In this document: positions 16,677 through 23,986 of the stretch, in pieces
Layout of the letters: every line of letters starts with the position of its first letter
Numbering within the stretch: the first letter of the stretch is position 1
NCBI GenBank assembly: GCA_017617475.1
Contig: JAFZWC010000066.1
Span: 1-52,310 of the forward strand
Direction of reading: 5' to 3'
From: Bacteroidales bacterium
Lineage (GTDB): Bacteria > Bacteroidota > Bacteroidia > Bacteroidales > UBA932
Length of the DNA stretch: 52,310 bases
Notes under the pieces: generated by a model
The model's input: the letters and a program-made list of their open reading frames with translations, nothing else
Told to the model about the DNA's origin: nothing
Databases searched by the model: none
Made by a program: the position numbers and the translations under genes

Positions 16677-18098
16677 CTACAGCATTTTTTCGATATTGAG
16701 TTCCCGGTGGGTGACGGTGACCTTCACGTCGAATTTGTCCATCAGGTGCCGGGCCAGATGTTCGGCGCTGTATACGGAACGGTGCTGGCCGCCGGTGCAG
16801 CCGAAGCATACCTGCAGGTTGGTGAACTTACGCTCTATGAAGCGTTTGACATGGGCATCCACCAATTTGTACACGCTGTCCAGGAAGGTGAAAATCTCTC
16901 CGTCGTCTTCCAGGAACTTGATGACTTCCGGATCCATGCCATTGAACTGGCGGTAGTATTCGTATTTGCCGGGGTTGTTCACGCTGCGGCAGTCGAAGAC
17001 GTAGCCGCCGCCGTTGCCGGTGGGATCCGTAGGGACGCCTTTCTTATAGGCAAAACTGTAGATATGAACACTCAGACGGTGGTCCTGGGCAATCTCGTTG
17101 AGCTCCGGAAGGGACGCCATCTTGGTGAGGAGGTCGTTCATGTACGGATAATCCGTGAAGGGAGTCTGCAGCAGTTTGCGCAGGTTGCCCAGGGCGTAGG
17201 GAACGCTGGCCAGGAAGTGGGGCTTCTTTTCGAAGTAGCCGCGGAAACCGTAGGCTCCCAGCACCTGCATGGTGCGGAACAGGACAAACAGGCGCAGGCG
17301 GTTGCGGAAATGGGTTTCATCTACCTTCTTGAACTGCTGGAGAGCCTTTAGATAGGTGCCGATGAGTTCCTGCTTGAGGTCTTCCGGGAAGCGGGAGCGG
17401 GCCTGCCAGATGAAGGAAGCCACGTCGTAATAGATGGGGCCGCGGCGGCCGCCCTGGAAGTCGATGAACCAGGGCTCTTCCTCTTTGATCATTACGTTTC
17501 GGGCCTGGAAGTCCCTGTACATGAAGGTGTTGTCCTCTTCCAGGAGAAGATCGGCCTTGAACTTTTCGAAATCGTCCTGCAGCAGCACTTCATTGAATTC
17601 CAGGCCGGTGGCCTTGAGGAAACAGTATTTGAAGTAGTTGAGGTCGAAGTCCACCATGCGGGCGTCGAAGGCCTCCTGGGGATAGCAGTTTTTCCAGTCC
17701 AGCCCTTCGGCTCCGACGAACTGGATTCTGGGGAGTTCGGCGATGGCGCGTTTGAGAAGGTTGGTCTCCGAGGGGCTGTAAAAGCCGCTTTCACGTCCCT
17801 GGGCTACCATGCCGAAGAGCACCTGGTCTCCCAGGTCTTCCTGGATGTAGGCGCTTCCGTCTTCACTAACGGACAGTACGGCGGGTACCCGCAGGCCTTT
17901 TTTCTTGAAATGGTTGGCCAGGTATATGAAACTGTGGTTTTCTTCCAGGTTGCTGCCGATGGCGCCGATCAGGGACATGTCGCCTCCCTTGAGCCGGAAG
18001 TAGCGGCGATTGCTGCCCGAAGCGGGCAGTTCCATGATTTCCGCGAGCTTTTGCCCTGTATAGGACTCGAATAAGGGTCTGAGGATTTCTTCAGGCAT
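16677..18098 (-). CDS. AmgK-like sugar kinase fused to a RapZ C-terminal domain
   Basis: 473 residues with two parts. Residues ~1-330 are an aminoglycoside-phosphotransferase-fold kinase with the catalytic loop [10 protein letters not shown] (D196, N201) and metal site DFQGG (D213), resembling AmgK, which phosphorylates MurNAc/GlcNAc at the anomeric position. Residues ~341-473 match the RapZ C-terminal domain: [12 protein letters not shown] (366-377) and [11 protein letters not shown] (433-443). In E. coli that domain senses glucosamine-6-phosphate and binds sRNAs. Paired with the MurU-like gene it forms the anomeric MurNAc recycling route. This architecture is seen in other Bacteroidota; the role of the RapZ part is open. 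Confidence 0.85.
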   Translation of the reverse strand: MPEEILRPLFESYTGQKLAEIMELPASGSNRRYFRLKGGDMSLIGAIGSNLEENHSFIYLANHFKKKGLRVPAVLSVSEDGSAYIQEDLGDQVLFGMVAQGRESGFYSPSETNLLKRAIAELPRIQFVGAEGLDWKNCYPQEAFDARMVDFDLNYFKYCFLKATGLEFNEVLLQDDFEKFKADLLLEEDNTFMYRDFQARNVMIKEEEPWFIDFQGGRRGPIYYDVASFIWQARSRFPEDLKQELIGTYLKALQQFKKVDETHFRNRLRLFVLFRTMQVLGAYGFRGYFEKKPHFLASVPYALGNLRKLLQTPFTDYPYMNDLLTKMASLPELNEIAQDHRLSVHIYSFAYKKGVPTDPTGNGGGYVFDCRSVNNPGKYEYYRQFNGMDPEVIKFLEDDGEIFTFLDSVYKLVDAHVKRFIERKFTNLQVCFGCTGGQHRSVYSAEHLARHLMDKFDVKVTVTHRELNIEKML

Positions 18099-18113
18099 GG
18101 ATGTTCAGATTTG

Positions 18114-18198
18114 CGGAGGCGGAGGGATTCGAACCCCCGGTACCTTTCGGTACAACAGTTTTCAAGACTGCCGCCATCGACCACTCGGCCACACCTCC
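18114..18198 (-). tRNA. tRNA-Ser (anticodon UGA)
   Basis: An 85-base class II tRNA. The acceptor stem is GGAGGTG/CGCCTCC with discriminator G and no encoded CCA. The D-arm is GGCCGAGTGGTCGATGGCGG, and the anticodon stem GCAGT/ACTGT encloses CTTGAAA, giving UGA. It has a long variable arm (GTACC...GGTAC) and the T-arm GGGTTCGAATCCC. A TAACTTTG promoter element lies 10 bases upstream on the same strand. Confidence 0.97.
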
Positions 18199-18208
18199 GT
18201 AAGGTATG

Positions 18209-18216
18209 CAAAGTTA
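18209..18216 (-). promoter_or_regulatory. -7 promoter element of tRNA-Ser(UGA)
   Basis: TAACTTTG on the minus strand, 10 bases before the tRNA 5' end. The same element within the word TGCAAAGTTACG (plus strand) precedes the other tRNA-Ser at 45748-45755, so this looks like a shared tRNA promoter form. Confidence 0.65.
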
Positions 18217-18225
18217 CGGAAAAAA

Positions 18226-18256
18226 TTGGTTTTTTTCTCTATTCTTCCTATTTTTG
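18226..18256 (+). promoter_or_regulatory. Promoter abutting the start codon of the 18264 gene
   Basis: TTGG at 18226-18229, 19 bases, TATTTTTG at 18249-18256. The ATG at 18264 is only 7 bases beyond the -7 element, so the mRNA would be leaderless or nearly so. Confidence 0.65.
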
Positions 18257-18263
18257 CTTAGCT

Positions 18264-19481
18264 ATGAGAAAGTTATTGACAATCATACTCTTTGCCCTCC
18301 TTTCGTTGGGAGCCTGGGCCCAGACGGATTCCCTCCGCCTCGGGTACATGGTAAGGGGAAAGGTCAGGGATGCCGAATCCGGCCGCGCGCTGGAGTCCGT
18401 TCACGTTTCGGTGCCGGGGCGCCACCACGCCACCGTAACCAATGCCGACGGCGAATTCGTCCTCAAGAGCGACCGCCGCATAGAGGCCGTCCAGTTCTCC
18501 TATCTGGGTTACAAGTCCCAGTGGGTTCCGGCCGGTGACAACCTCAAGATCAATCTGGTACGGGAGTCTCTGGTACTGCCGGAGGCCTCCATCGTATCCG
18601 GAGATCCGGAAGCTATTGTCCGCGCGGCCCTTGCGCGTGCGCGGGAAACCTATTGTCCGGAACCCGAGCTCCTGGAATGCTTCTACCGTGAAACCGTGCA
18701 GAAAAGGAGCCGGTACACGTACGTGGCCGAGGCCGTGGCCCGTCTCTACAGGGAAGAGTTCAACGGCCGCTTCTACAACAACGATGCATCGGCCCTGGAA
18801 AAGAGCCGCCTGCTGGTGAGCCAGCGCAAGCGGGATACACTGAGTGTGAAAACACAGGGCGGCCCCCAGATGGCCCTCAACTGCGATTTCCTCAAATCGC
18901 CCGCCCTTCTCTTTTCCGAGGAAGAAATGGCCCTCTACCATTTCGAGATGGATATGCCCACCTATATTGGAGACCGCCTGCAGTTTGTGATCAAGATGTC
19001 TCCGGCTCAAGTTGTGGACTATGCCCTGTACTATGCCGTGCTGTATATAGACCGCGACAACCTTACGTTCACCCGCATCGAGGCTTCGCTGGACATGCAG
19101 GACCAGGTCAAAGCCATCCGGGCCGTTCTGGTTTCCAAACCCATGAGCCTGCGTTTCTTCCCCGAAGAAGTATCCATCGTGCTCAATTACACGCCGGTAG
19201 GGGACGGTAAAATCCGTCTGGGATACTTCCGCTCCTCCATGCGTTTCTCCTGCGACTGGAGAAAGCGCCTGTTCAGGACGCGCTACACCGCCGTGAACGA
19301 GCTGGTGGTAACGGACGTATTCCCGGAAGCTGTTCCCATTCCCCGAAACGAGCGTTTCCGCTCTACGGAATCCCTCAATGACAAGGCCGAAGAGTTCCAG
19401 GATCCGGATTTCTGGGCCGATTACAACATCATCGAGCCGTCGGAAAGCCTGGAGCACGCCATTGGCCGCCTGCGCAAATAA
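18264..19481 (+). CDS. Exported protein with CarboxypepD_reg-like domain
   Basis: 405 residues. A signal peptide (MRKLLTIILFALLSLGAWAQ) is followed by a carboxypeptidase-regulatory-like beta-sandwich (~28-110): VRGKVRDAESGRALESVHVSV and ATVTNADGEFVLKS are its typical strands. This domain also begins many TonB-dependent receptors, but no plug or barrel follows here. The remaining ~290 residues are mixed alpha/beta with RARETYCPEPELLECFYRETV and resemble other uncharacterised Bacteroidota surface proteins of this architecture. Function is unknown; a periplasmic or outer-membrane role is inferred. ATG 18264 is chosen because it opens the signal peptide. Confidence 0.82.
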   Translation: MRKLLTIILFALLSLGAWAQTDSLRLGYMVRGKVRDAESGRALESVHVSVPGRHHATVTNADGEFVLKSDRRIEAVQFSYLGYKSQWVPAGDNLKINLVRESLVLPEASIVSGDPEAIVRAALARARETYCPEPELLECFYRETVQKRSRYTYVAEAVARLYREEFNGRFYNNDASALEKSRLLVSQRKRDTLSVKTQGGPQMALNCDFLKSPALLFSEEEMALYHFEMDMPTYIGDRLQFVIKMSPAQVVDYALYYAVLYIDRDNLTFTRIEASLDMQDQVKAIRAVLVSKPMSLRFFPEEVSIVLNYTPVGDGKIRLGYFRSSMRFSCDWRKRLFRTRYTAVNELVVTDVFPEAVPIPRNERFRSTESLNDKAEEFQDPDFWADYNIIEPSESLEHAIGRLRK

Positions 19482-19493
19482 AGGGCAAAAATT

Positions 19494-19524
19494 TTTGGCG
19501 AAGCAAAAATTTTTACTACCTTTG
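19494..19524 (+). promoter_or_regulatory. Promoter of tRNA-Val
   Basis: TTTG at 19494-19497, 19 bases, TACCTTTG at 19517-19524, an exact fit to the Bacteroidota consensus. It ends 15 bases before the mature tRNA 5' end. Confidence 0.75.
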
Positions 19525-19539
19525 CAATCCCAAAGCAAT

Positions 19540-19614
19540 AGGGGCGTAGCTCAGCTGGTTTAGAGCGCTTCAGTCACATTGAAGAGGTCATCGGTTCGAA
19601 TCCGATCGTCCCTA
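19540..19614 (+). tRNA. tRNA-Val (anticodon CAC)
   Basis: 75 bases. The acceptor is AGGGGCG/CGTCCCT (one G-U), the D-arm GCTCAGCTGGTTTAGAGC, and the anticodon stem CTTCA/TGAAG encloses GTCACAT, giving CAC (reads GUG). The T-arm is ATCGGTTCGAATCCGAT, with discriminator A and no encoded CCA. A strong terminator follows directly. The last 13 bases of the T-arm/acceptor region recur at 19765-19777. Confidence 0.95.
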
Positions 19615-19615
19615 C

Positions 19616-19649
19616 AAAAAAAGATCAGACCCTCGTCTGATCTTTTTTT
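19616..19649 (+). terminator. Terminator of tRNA-Val
   Basis: Stem AAGATCAGAC (19621-19630)/GTCTGATCTT (19635-19644) with loop CCTC, preceded by A-run and followed by T-run to 19649: a strong intrinsic terminator. Confidence 0.9.
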
Positions 19650-19676
19650 GTAGGAACAAAGAGTCTTTCGACTCAT

Positions 19677-19720
19677 TGGGGAGAGGACTCCCCAAACCCC
19701 TCCCTCGGCGGCTAAGCCGC
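19677..19720. repeat. Dispersed C-rich palindromic repeat, copy 1
   Basis: TTGGGGAGAGGACTCCCCAAACCCCTCC followed by the GGCGGCTAAGCCGCC hairpin. It shares CCCCAAACCCCTC with the reverse strand at 45565-45577, and the layout TCAYTGGGG...CCCC-A-R-ACCCC with 23895-23945. No gene lies in the 163 bases between tRNA-Val and the stop of the YbaK-like gene. Confidence 0.6.
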
Positions 19721-19764
19721 CGGAAATCTCTAAATGAAAACTGGTTTGTGCCGCGCAGCGGCTT

Positions 19765-19777
19765 AATCCGATCGTCC
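19765..19777 (+). repeat. Partial duplication of the tRNA-Val 3' end
   Basis: AATCCGATCGTCC is identical to tRNA-Val positions 19599-19611, and the following TTA differs by one base from CTA in the tRNA. The two copies bound a 153-base segment holding the terminator and a dispersed repeat. It looks like an attachment-site scar or a small duplication. Confidence 0.55.
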
Positions 19778-20314
19778 TTATATTACCTTTACCTCATGCC
19801 CACTGGCGGGAAGGTACTTGGTCAGGAGATCGGCGGTGCGGATCTTGACGAAGCAGGTGGGGGTACCGTCGGTGCAGGCGAACCAGGGGGCATCGGCCAC
19901 AGCCTTGTCCATGATTAGGCGGACCGGCTGCGACTGGGGGAGGATGGCGCTGAGGATGGTGGTGGCGCCCACATGCACGCCGGTGAGCTTTTCCAGCCAC
20001 TCCGGCGAAGCGAAGGACACGCGGGGGATTCCTCCCATGGCCGCGCAGAAATCCCGCGTGATAAAGGGCTTGTCATCCGTGGTTACATATAAGTAGAAAT
20101 CCGTCTGCTGGCGGTTGCACAGGAAGATGGTCTTGACAATGTGTACCCCTATTTTGGCGTCTATGTGCTGGCAGTCTTCCATGGTGAGGCCGGGGTCGGT
20201 ATCCACCCTCTGAAACTCGATTCCCAGTTCCCGGAATGTCCGGTATACCTTTTCCTGCAGTTCGCTTTCAAATGCCGCAGGCGGTGTGGTGATTATTTCG
20301 CTTACTTTGAACAT
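19778..20314 (-). CDS. YbaK/EbsC-family aminoacyl-tRNA deacylase
   Basis: 178 residues from ATG 20314. It is a single YbaK/INS domain with CQHIDAKIGVHIVKTIFLCNR (~50-70), MGGIPRVSFASPEWLEKLTGVHVGATTILS (~95-125) and a C-terminal KYLP. Such stand-alone editing proteins remove alanine or cysteine from mischarged tRNA-Pro; the residue set here resembles the PrdX/ProXp group. A TATCTTTG element (20321-20328, minus) ends 6 bases before the ATG, implying an almost leaderless mRNA. An in-frame TTG 9 bases upstream lies too close to that element to be likely. The stop overlaps the end of the tRNA-Val scar. Confidence 0.88.
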   Translation of the reverse strand: MFKVSEIITTPPAAFESELQEKVYRTFRELGIEFQRVDTDPGLTMEDCQHIDAKIGVHIVKTIFLCNRQQTDFYLYVTTDDKPFITRDFCAAMGGIPRVSFASPEWLEKLTGVHVGATTILSAILPQSQPVRLIMDKAVADAPWFACTDGTPTCFVKIRTADLLTKYLPASGHEVKVI

Positions 20315-20320
20315 ACGGTG

Positions 20321-20328
20321 CAAAGATA
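20321..20328 (-). promoter_or_regulatory. -7 promoter element of the YbaK-like gene
   Basis: TATCTTTG on the minus strand, 6 bases before ATG 20314. No convincing -33 element 19-20 bases upstream. A second TATCTTTG faces the other way at 20353-20360. Confidence 0.5.
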
Positions 20329-20352
20329 GTGAATTAGTAAACAGAAAATGCT

Positions 20353-20360
20353 TATCTTTG
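20353..20360 (+). promoter_or_regulatory. -7 promoter element of the YtxH/holin pair
   Basis: TATCTTTG on the plus strand, 31 bases before the YtxH-like start. The -33 box is not clear. Confidence 0.5.
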
Positions 20361-20391
20361 TGAAAGAAAGAACACTAAAACACACTGTATT

Positions 20392-20613
20392 ATGAAAGCC
20401 AATTCCTTTTTTGCCCTTGTGACCGGCCTGGCCGCCGGAGCCATTCTGGGAGTCCTCTTCGCTCCCCAAAAAGGTGAAAAAACCCGCAATCAAATTCGCA
20501 AGAGCGCCGAGGACGGTCTGGACAAACTCCGCGGCGCGCTGGAAAGGGCGGAAGAAGAAATAGATGAAAGACTGGAAGAACTGGCCGGAGAGCCGATAAC
20601 GGAAGATGAATAG
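20392..20613 (+). CDS. YtxH domain-containing small membrane protein
   Basis: 73 residues. One N-terminal membrane segment (FFALVTGLAAGAILGVLFAP, 6-25) is followed by the YtxH pattern APQKGEKTRNQI and a charged amphipathic helix to the end. YtxH proteins are often stress-linked and of unknown function. Its 3' end overlaps the next gene by 8 bases, a pairing with a holin-like membrane protein that recurs in Bacteroidota. Confidence 0.85.
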   Translation: MKANSFFALVTGLAAGAILGVLFAPQKGEKTRNQIRKSAEDGLDKLRGALERAEEEIDERLEELAGEPITEDE

Positions 20614-21166
20614 GTTCACTGCGCCGGTAGAGAAACTGGGGCAGGATGCTTTGGGTTACGTAGATACCCGCGTCGATGACTTAAAGCTTCAGGTAGCCAA
20701 GGGACTGTCCCAAGGGACAGGCTCAATGGCGGGTTTTGTGCTCATCCTGGTGGTCGTGGGGAATCTGCTCCTGGTTCTGTCCCTGGCCGGAGTCCTGCTA
20801 TTGGGAGAAGTCCTGGGCAGCTATGCCAAGGCCGCCTTCATTGTGGCCGGGGCTCTGCTCCTGATACTGGTTATCCTTCTCCTTTGCAGGAACAAACTGT
20901 TCAAGAACAGCTTCGTAGGGCTGTTCACCGGCATTCTCGATCCCGAGGACGCCCAGGCCGGACCCATCAGGACGCAAAAGCAACTGGATGCTGCCCTGGC
21001 ACGAAGCCGGAACCGCATCCAGAAAAAGGAGGACGGGATCCAGGCTCGCCTGGGGGCTATACGCAGTTTTTACTCGCCCAAGAACCTCGTCACCACAAGC
21101 GTCCGGAAAGACATCCTTCCCCTGCTTATCCGTTTACTCGGTGGCAGCAGAAAGAGAAGGAAGTAG
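20606..21166 (+). CDS. Phage-holin-superfamily-like membrane protein
   Basis: 186 residues: an amphipathic N-terminal helix (~1-38), two adjacent hydrophobic segments (~43-65 and ~72-93), then a basic, mainly helical cytoplasmic tail with KKEDGIQARLGAIRSFYSPKNLVTTSVRKDI. The layout matches the Phage_holin_3_6-type domain found in chromosomal Bacteroidota proteins. No lysis genes or phage genes are nearby, so a cell-envelope role with the YtxH partner is more likely than phage lysis. Function is unknown. Confidence 0.75.
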   Translation: MNRFTAPVEKLGQDALGYVDTRVDDLKLQVAKGLSQGTGSMAGFVLILVVVGNLLLVLSLAGVLLLGEVLGSYAKAAFIVAGALLLILVILLLCRNKLFKNSFVGLFTGILDPEDAQAGPIRTQKQLDAALARSRNRIQKKEDGIQARLGAIRSFYSPKNLVTTSVRKDILPLLIRLLGGSRKRRK

Positions 21167-21187
21167 TTTTCACATTAATAATAATGA

Positions 21188-22120
21188 TTACCCCTTTCTG
21201 TATTCGGAAGGGGTCATGCCCGTATGGGCTTTGAAGAACTTGTAGAACACGCTCTGATTGGGGAAATTCAGGGCGTATACAATCTCCTTGATGGTTTTGT
21301 CGGAGTACTTGAGCATGTTCTTCGCCTCCAGAATCACAAAGGAATCTATCCAGGCGGGTCCGCTTTGCCCGCTTGCCTCTTTTACCAGCTTGGAAAGATA
21401 CTTGGGCGTAAGGCACAGCTTCTCGGCGTAGAAGGCCATCCCACGCTCTGTGTTGTGGTACTCCGTAACCAGGGCAAGGAAACGCTCGAAGAGCTGGTTC
21501 ACCCGGGCCGATGAAGGACTTTCCTGCTTGCGGGCCTCGTTAATGGCACGGGTCCACACATCCAGCGTAACATAAGTGAAGGAAGTGAGGAGCGAGCCCA
21601 GAATTTCCCGCTTGTTCTGCTGGCCGCCCTGGACAATGCTGCGGGCCAGGGTAAAGTATTCTTCGGCCAGGGTCAGGTTCTGCTCGTTCAAAGTGATGCA
21701 GGGATTCTTGAGCAGGCTCAGGCCTTCCTGAAAAATCTTGTTGAAATCGAAGCGGATGCCACTCATGAATTCGCGCGAAGCCAGCACGAAGTAGAGTTCC
21801 GCATCGCCTATGTGATCTTCGGCATAGGAAGAAAGCTTGATGATATTGCCCGGCACGTTCACCAGCAGGGAATGCGGTTTTACCTCGTAGGTGTTCAGGT
21901 TAAGGTCTATGGAAAAATGTCCCTTCTTGAGGAAGAAGATAATGTATCCGTCAAAGCGGACGGGGTACTTGAGCATGGACAGGACGGCCTGGCTCTTTTC
22001 CACTCTTTTTCCACTGACTTCTCCCATGATGAAGTCTGTCCCCAGGGAATACTCGTCAATGATGGGGGCCAGCGCAAGGATGCGCCGGATGTCTATGGTT
22101 TGCAAGGCTTCGTTTTCCAT
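21188..22120 (-). CDS. AraC-family transcriptional regulator
   Basis: 310 residues from ATG 22120. The N-terminal ~190 residues form a cupin-like sensor domain (KSQAVLSMLKYPVRFDGYIIFFLKKG...). The C-terminal ~100 are two helix-turn-helix units (KLCLTPKYLSKLVKEASG and ALNFPNQSVFYKFFKAHTGMTPSEYRKG). It is divergent from the TolC/HlyD/ABC-2 operon with a 169-base intergenic region, so it probably controls that operon. A minus-strand TACCTTTG element at 22137-22144 lies 16 bases before its start. The effector is unknown. Confidence 0.92.
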   Translation of the reverse strand: MENEALQTIDIRRILALAPIIDEYSLGTDFIMGEVSGKRVEKSQAVLSMLKYPVRFDGYIIFFLKKGHFSIDLNLNTYEVKPHSLLVNVPGNIIKLSSYAEDHIGDAELYFVLASREFMSGIRFDFNKIFQEGLSLLKNPCITLNEQNLTLAEEYFTLARSIVQGGQQNKREILGSLLTSFTYVTLDVWTRAINEARKQESPSSARVNQLFERFLALVTEYHNTERGMAFYAEKLCLTPKYLSKLVKEASGQSGPAWIDSFVILEAKNMLKYSDKTIKEIVYALNFPNQSVFYKFFKAHTGMTPSEYRKG

Positions 22121-22136
22121 AAATGCGAATTTTGGA

Positions 22137-22144
22137 CAAAGGTA
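22137..22144 (-). promoter_or_regulatory. -7 promoter element of the AraC-type regulator
   Basis: TACCTTTG on the minus strand, with TTTG at 22166-22169 (minus) 21 bases upstream. The surrounding 22145-22260 is AT-rich and would hold regulator sites for the divergent export operon. Confidence 0.55.
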
Positions 22145-22289
22145 GTCAATTTTTCTTAAAATTTGCAAAATTTCGCAATTTTCGACCAAAAGAATAATTT
22201 GAAGGCAAAAAGGCCTCATTTTTAGGTAAATTTCGGTAAAGAATTTGCAGAAAGAACAATCCGAACTGACAACAAGAAAAACTGACAAT

Positions 22290-23885
22290 ATGACAAAAAT
22301 GAAAAAAACTGTTCTTTTGAGCGTCATGCTGCTCACCGGCATTTCTGCCAGCGCCCAGCAGACCCTGACCCTGGCCGACTGCCAGCAGATGGCCGTCCAG
22401 CAAAGCAAAGACCTGGAGCAGGCCCGGACCCAGATTCAGATGGCTTCTTACGATCGCAAGATTGCCCTGGCCAACTATTTCCCCAATGTAAGCGCCACGG
22501 GAGCCTACCTATATAATAGCCGCGACATCGCTCTCATCGGCGACACCCAGAGTGCCATGTTGCAGAATGCCGGGACCCTGATCCAGGGCCAGTTGGATGC
22601 GGCCATGGCGGGTGCTGCGCAGCAGCTTAGCGCCGGGATGACCCAGAGCATGACTCAGCTCATGACAGCCATTCAGACCAATCCCGCCCTGGCAGCCGAA
22701 TACATGGGCAGCCCCATGTGGCAGACCGTCCTCAAGATGCTGCAGGGTGTAGATCCCTCCTCTCTGGCGGGAATGGTGCCCAACATCGCCGAACCGGTGA
22801 ATGCCATCGGGGCCGATATTGACAAGGCCCTTCACCCCGACCTCCGCAACATCTGGGTGGGCGCCGTCACCGTCCAGCAGCCGGTGTTCGTAGGCGGAAA
22901 AATCATCTATTCCAACCAGATGGCGGCCCTGGCCGAGGAATTGGCGCAGAGCAAGTATGACATGAAATACGCCGATGTGGTGATGGACGTGGATCAGGCC
23001 TATTGGCAGATTATCTCCATTGCCAACAAGAAGAAACTGGCACAGAGTTATCTGGACCTCCTGGAACAGATGCAGGACGACGTGAACAAAGCCATCGCCG
23101 CTGGCGTGGCCACCGAATCTGACGCCCTGCAGGTTAAGGTGAAGGTGAACGAGGCCCAGATGCTTCTCACCAAGGCCGACAACGGTCTCACCCTCTCCAA
23201 AATGCTGCTGTGCAAACGCATCGGCCTGCCTCTGGAAAGCGAGATTGTGCTGGCCGACGAAGCCATAGAGGTGATTCCCGAGCCGCTGGAACCGGCGCAG
23301 AAGTCCCTGGAAGACATTTACGCCGCCCGTCCGGAGACGCGCAGCCTCCAGCTGGCCGAGAAGATTTACGACAAGAAAGCCAAGGTGGTGAGGGCCGACA
23401 TGATGCCCAAAGTAGCCCTCACGGCCAATTACCTCATCTCCAATCCCAACGCCTTCAACGGCATCCAGAACACCTGGAACGGAGGTACGTTCGTGGCCGG
23501 TGTCATGGTGAACGTCCCCATCTTCCACGGACTGGAGAATGTGAACCGCTATAAGAAAGCCAAGGCCGAAGCCACGCTGTATCAGACTCAGTACGACGAT
23601 GCCTGCGAGCTCATCGGCCTGCAGGTTGCCCAGCAGCGGAAACTTCTGGGCGAAGCCCGCGAGAAGGTGGAGATGACCCTCTCCAACCTGGATAATGCCG
23701 AGGAAAACCTCCGCAAGGCCACCATCGGCTTCGAAGCCGGCGTGCTTCCCACCAATACTGTTCTGGGAGCCCAGACCGCCTGGCTCAGCGCCCACAGCGA
23801 TTATATCGATGCCGGTATAGAGCTGCAAATGGCAGCCGTATCGCTGGAAAAAGCTGAAGGCGAGCTTTGTAAAGCTCGCCAATAG
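22290..23885 (+). CDS. TolC-family outer-membrane efflux protein
   Basis: 531 residues from ATG 22290; a signal peptide (KKTVLLSVMLLTGISASAQQ) is followed by LTLADCQQMAVQQSKDLEQAR, the start of the first OEP repeat. The second repeat begins near 300 with SLEDIYAARPETRSLQLAEK. Long coiled-coil helices occupy ~230-280 and ~430-500. A ~90-residue Q/M-rich insertion (~95-185, AGTLIQGQLDAAMAGAAQQLS...) sits in the first repeat. It forms the outer-membrane channel for the HlyD and ABC-2 genes that follow. A 101-base gap containing a dispersed repeat separates it from hlyD. Confidence 0.93.
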   Translation: MTKMKKTVLLSVMLLTGISASAQQTLTLADCQQMAVQQSKDLEQARTQIQMASYDRKIALANYFPNVSATGAYLYNSRDIALIGDTQSAMLQNAGTLIQGQLDAAMAGAAQQLSAGMTQSMTQLMTAIQTNPALAAEYMGSPMWQTVLKMLQGVDPSSLAGMVPNIAEPVNAIGADIDKALHPDLRNIWVGAVTVQQPVFVGGKIIYSNQMAALAEELAQSKYDMKYADVVMDVDQAYWQIISIANKKKLAQSYLDLLEQMQDDVNKAIAAGVATESDALQVKVKVNEAQMLLTKADNGLTLSKMLLCKRIGLPLESEIVLADEAIEVIPEPLEPAQKSLEDIYAARPETRSLQLAEKIYDKKAKVVRADMMPKVALTANYLISNPNAFNGIQNTWNGGTFVAGVMVNVPIFHGLENVNRYKKAKAEATLYQTQYDDACELIGLQVAQQRKLLGEAREKVEMTLSNLDNAEENLRKATIGFEAGVLPTNTVLGAQTAWLSAHSDYIDAGIELQMAAVSLEKAEGELCKARQ

Positions 23886-23894
23886 AGTTTCACT

Positions 23895-23945
23895 CACTGG
23901 GGGACTAATCCCCCAGACCCCCTGGGTCGCTTCGCTCCGGAGGAC
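23895..23945. repeat. Dispersed C-rich palindromic repeat, copy 2
   Basis: CTGGGGGACTAATCCCCCAG folds as a hairpin and is followed by ACCCCCTGGGTCGCTTCGCTCC. The word GTCGCTTCGCTCC (23926-23938) recurs inverted at 45499-45511. It lies between the TolC and HlyD genes and could reduce readthrough or shape mRNA stability within the operon. Confidence 0.65.
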
Positions 23946-23986
23946 CTTCGAGGAAAACTTGATAATTATAAAAAACAAAAAATATC

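Noticed and set aside
20392..21166. YtxH/holin-like pair as prophage lysis genes
   Set aside because: No endolysin, capsid or integrase genes nearby; the pair is common in non-phage Bacteroidota settings.
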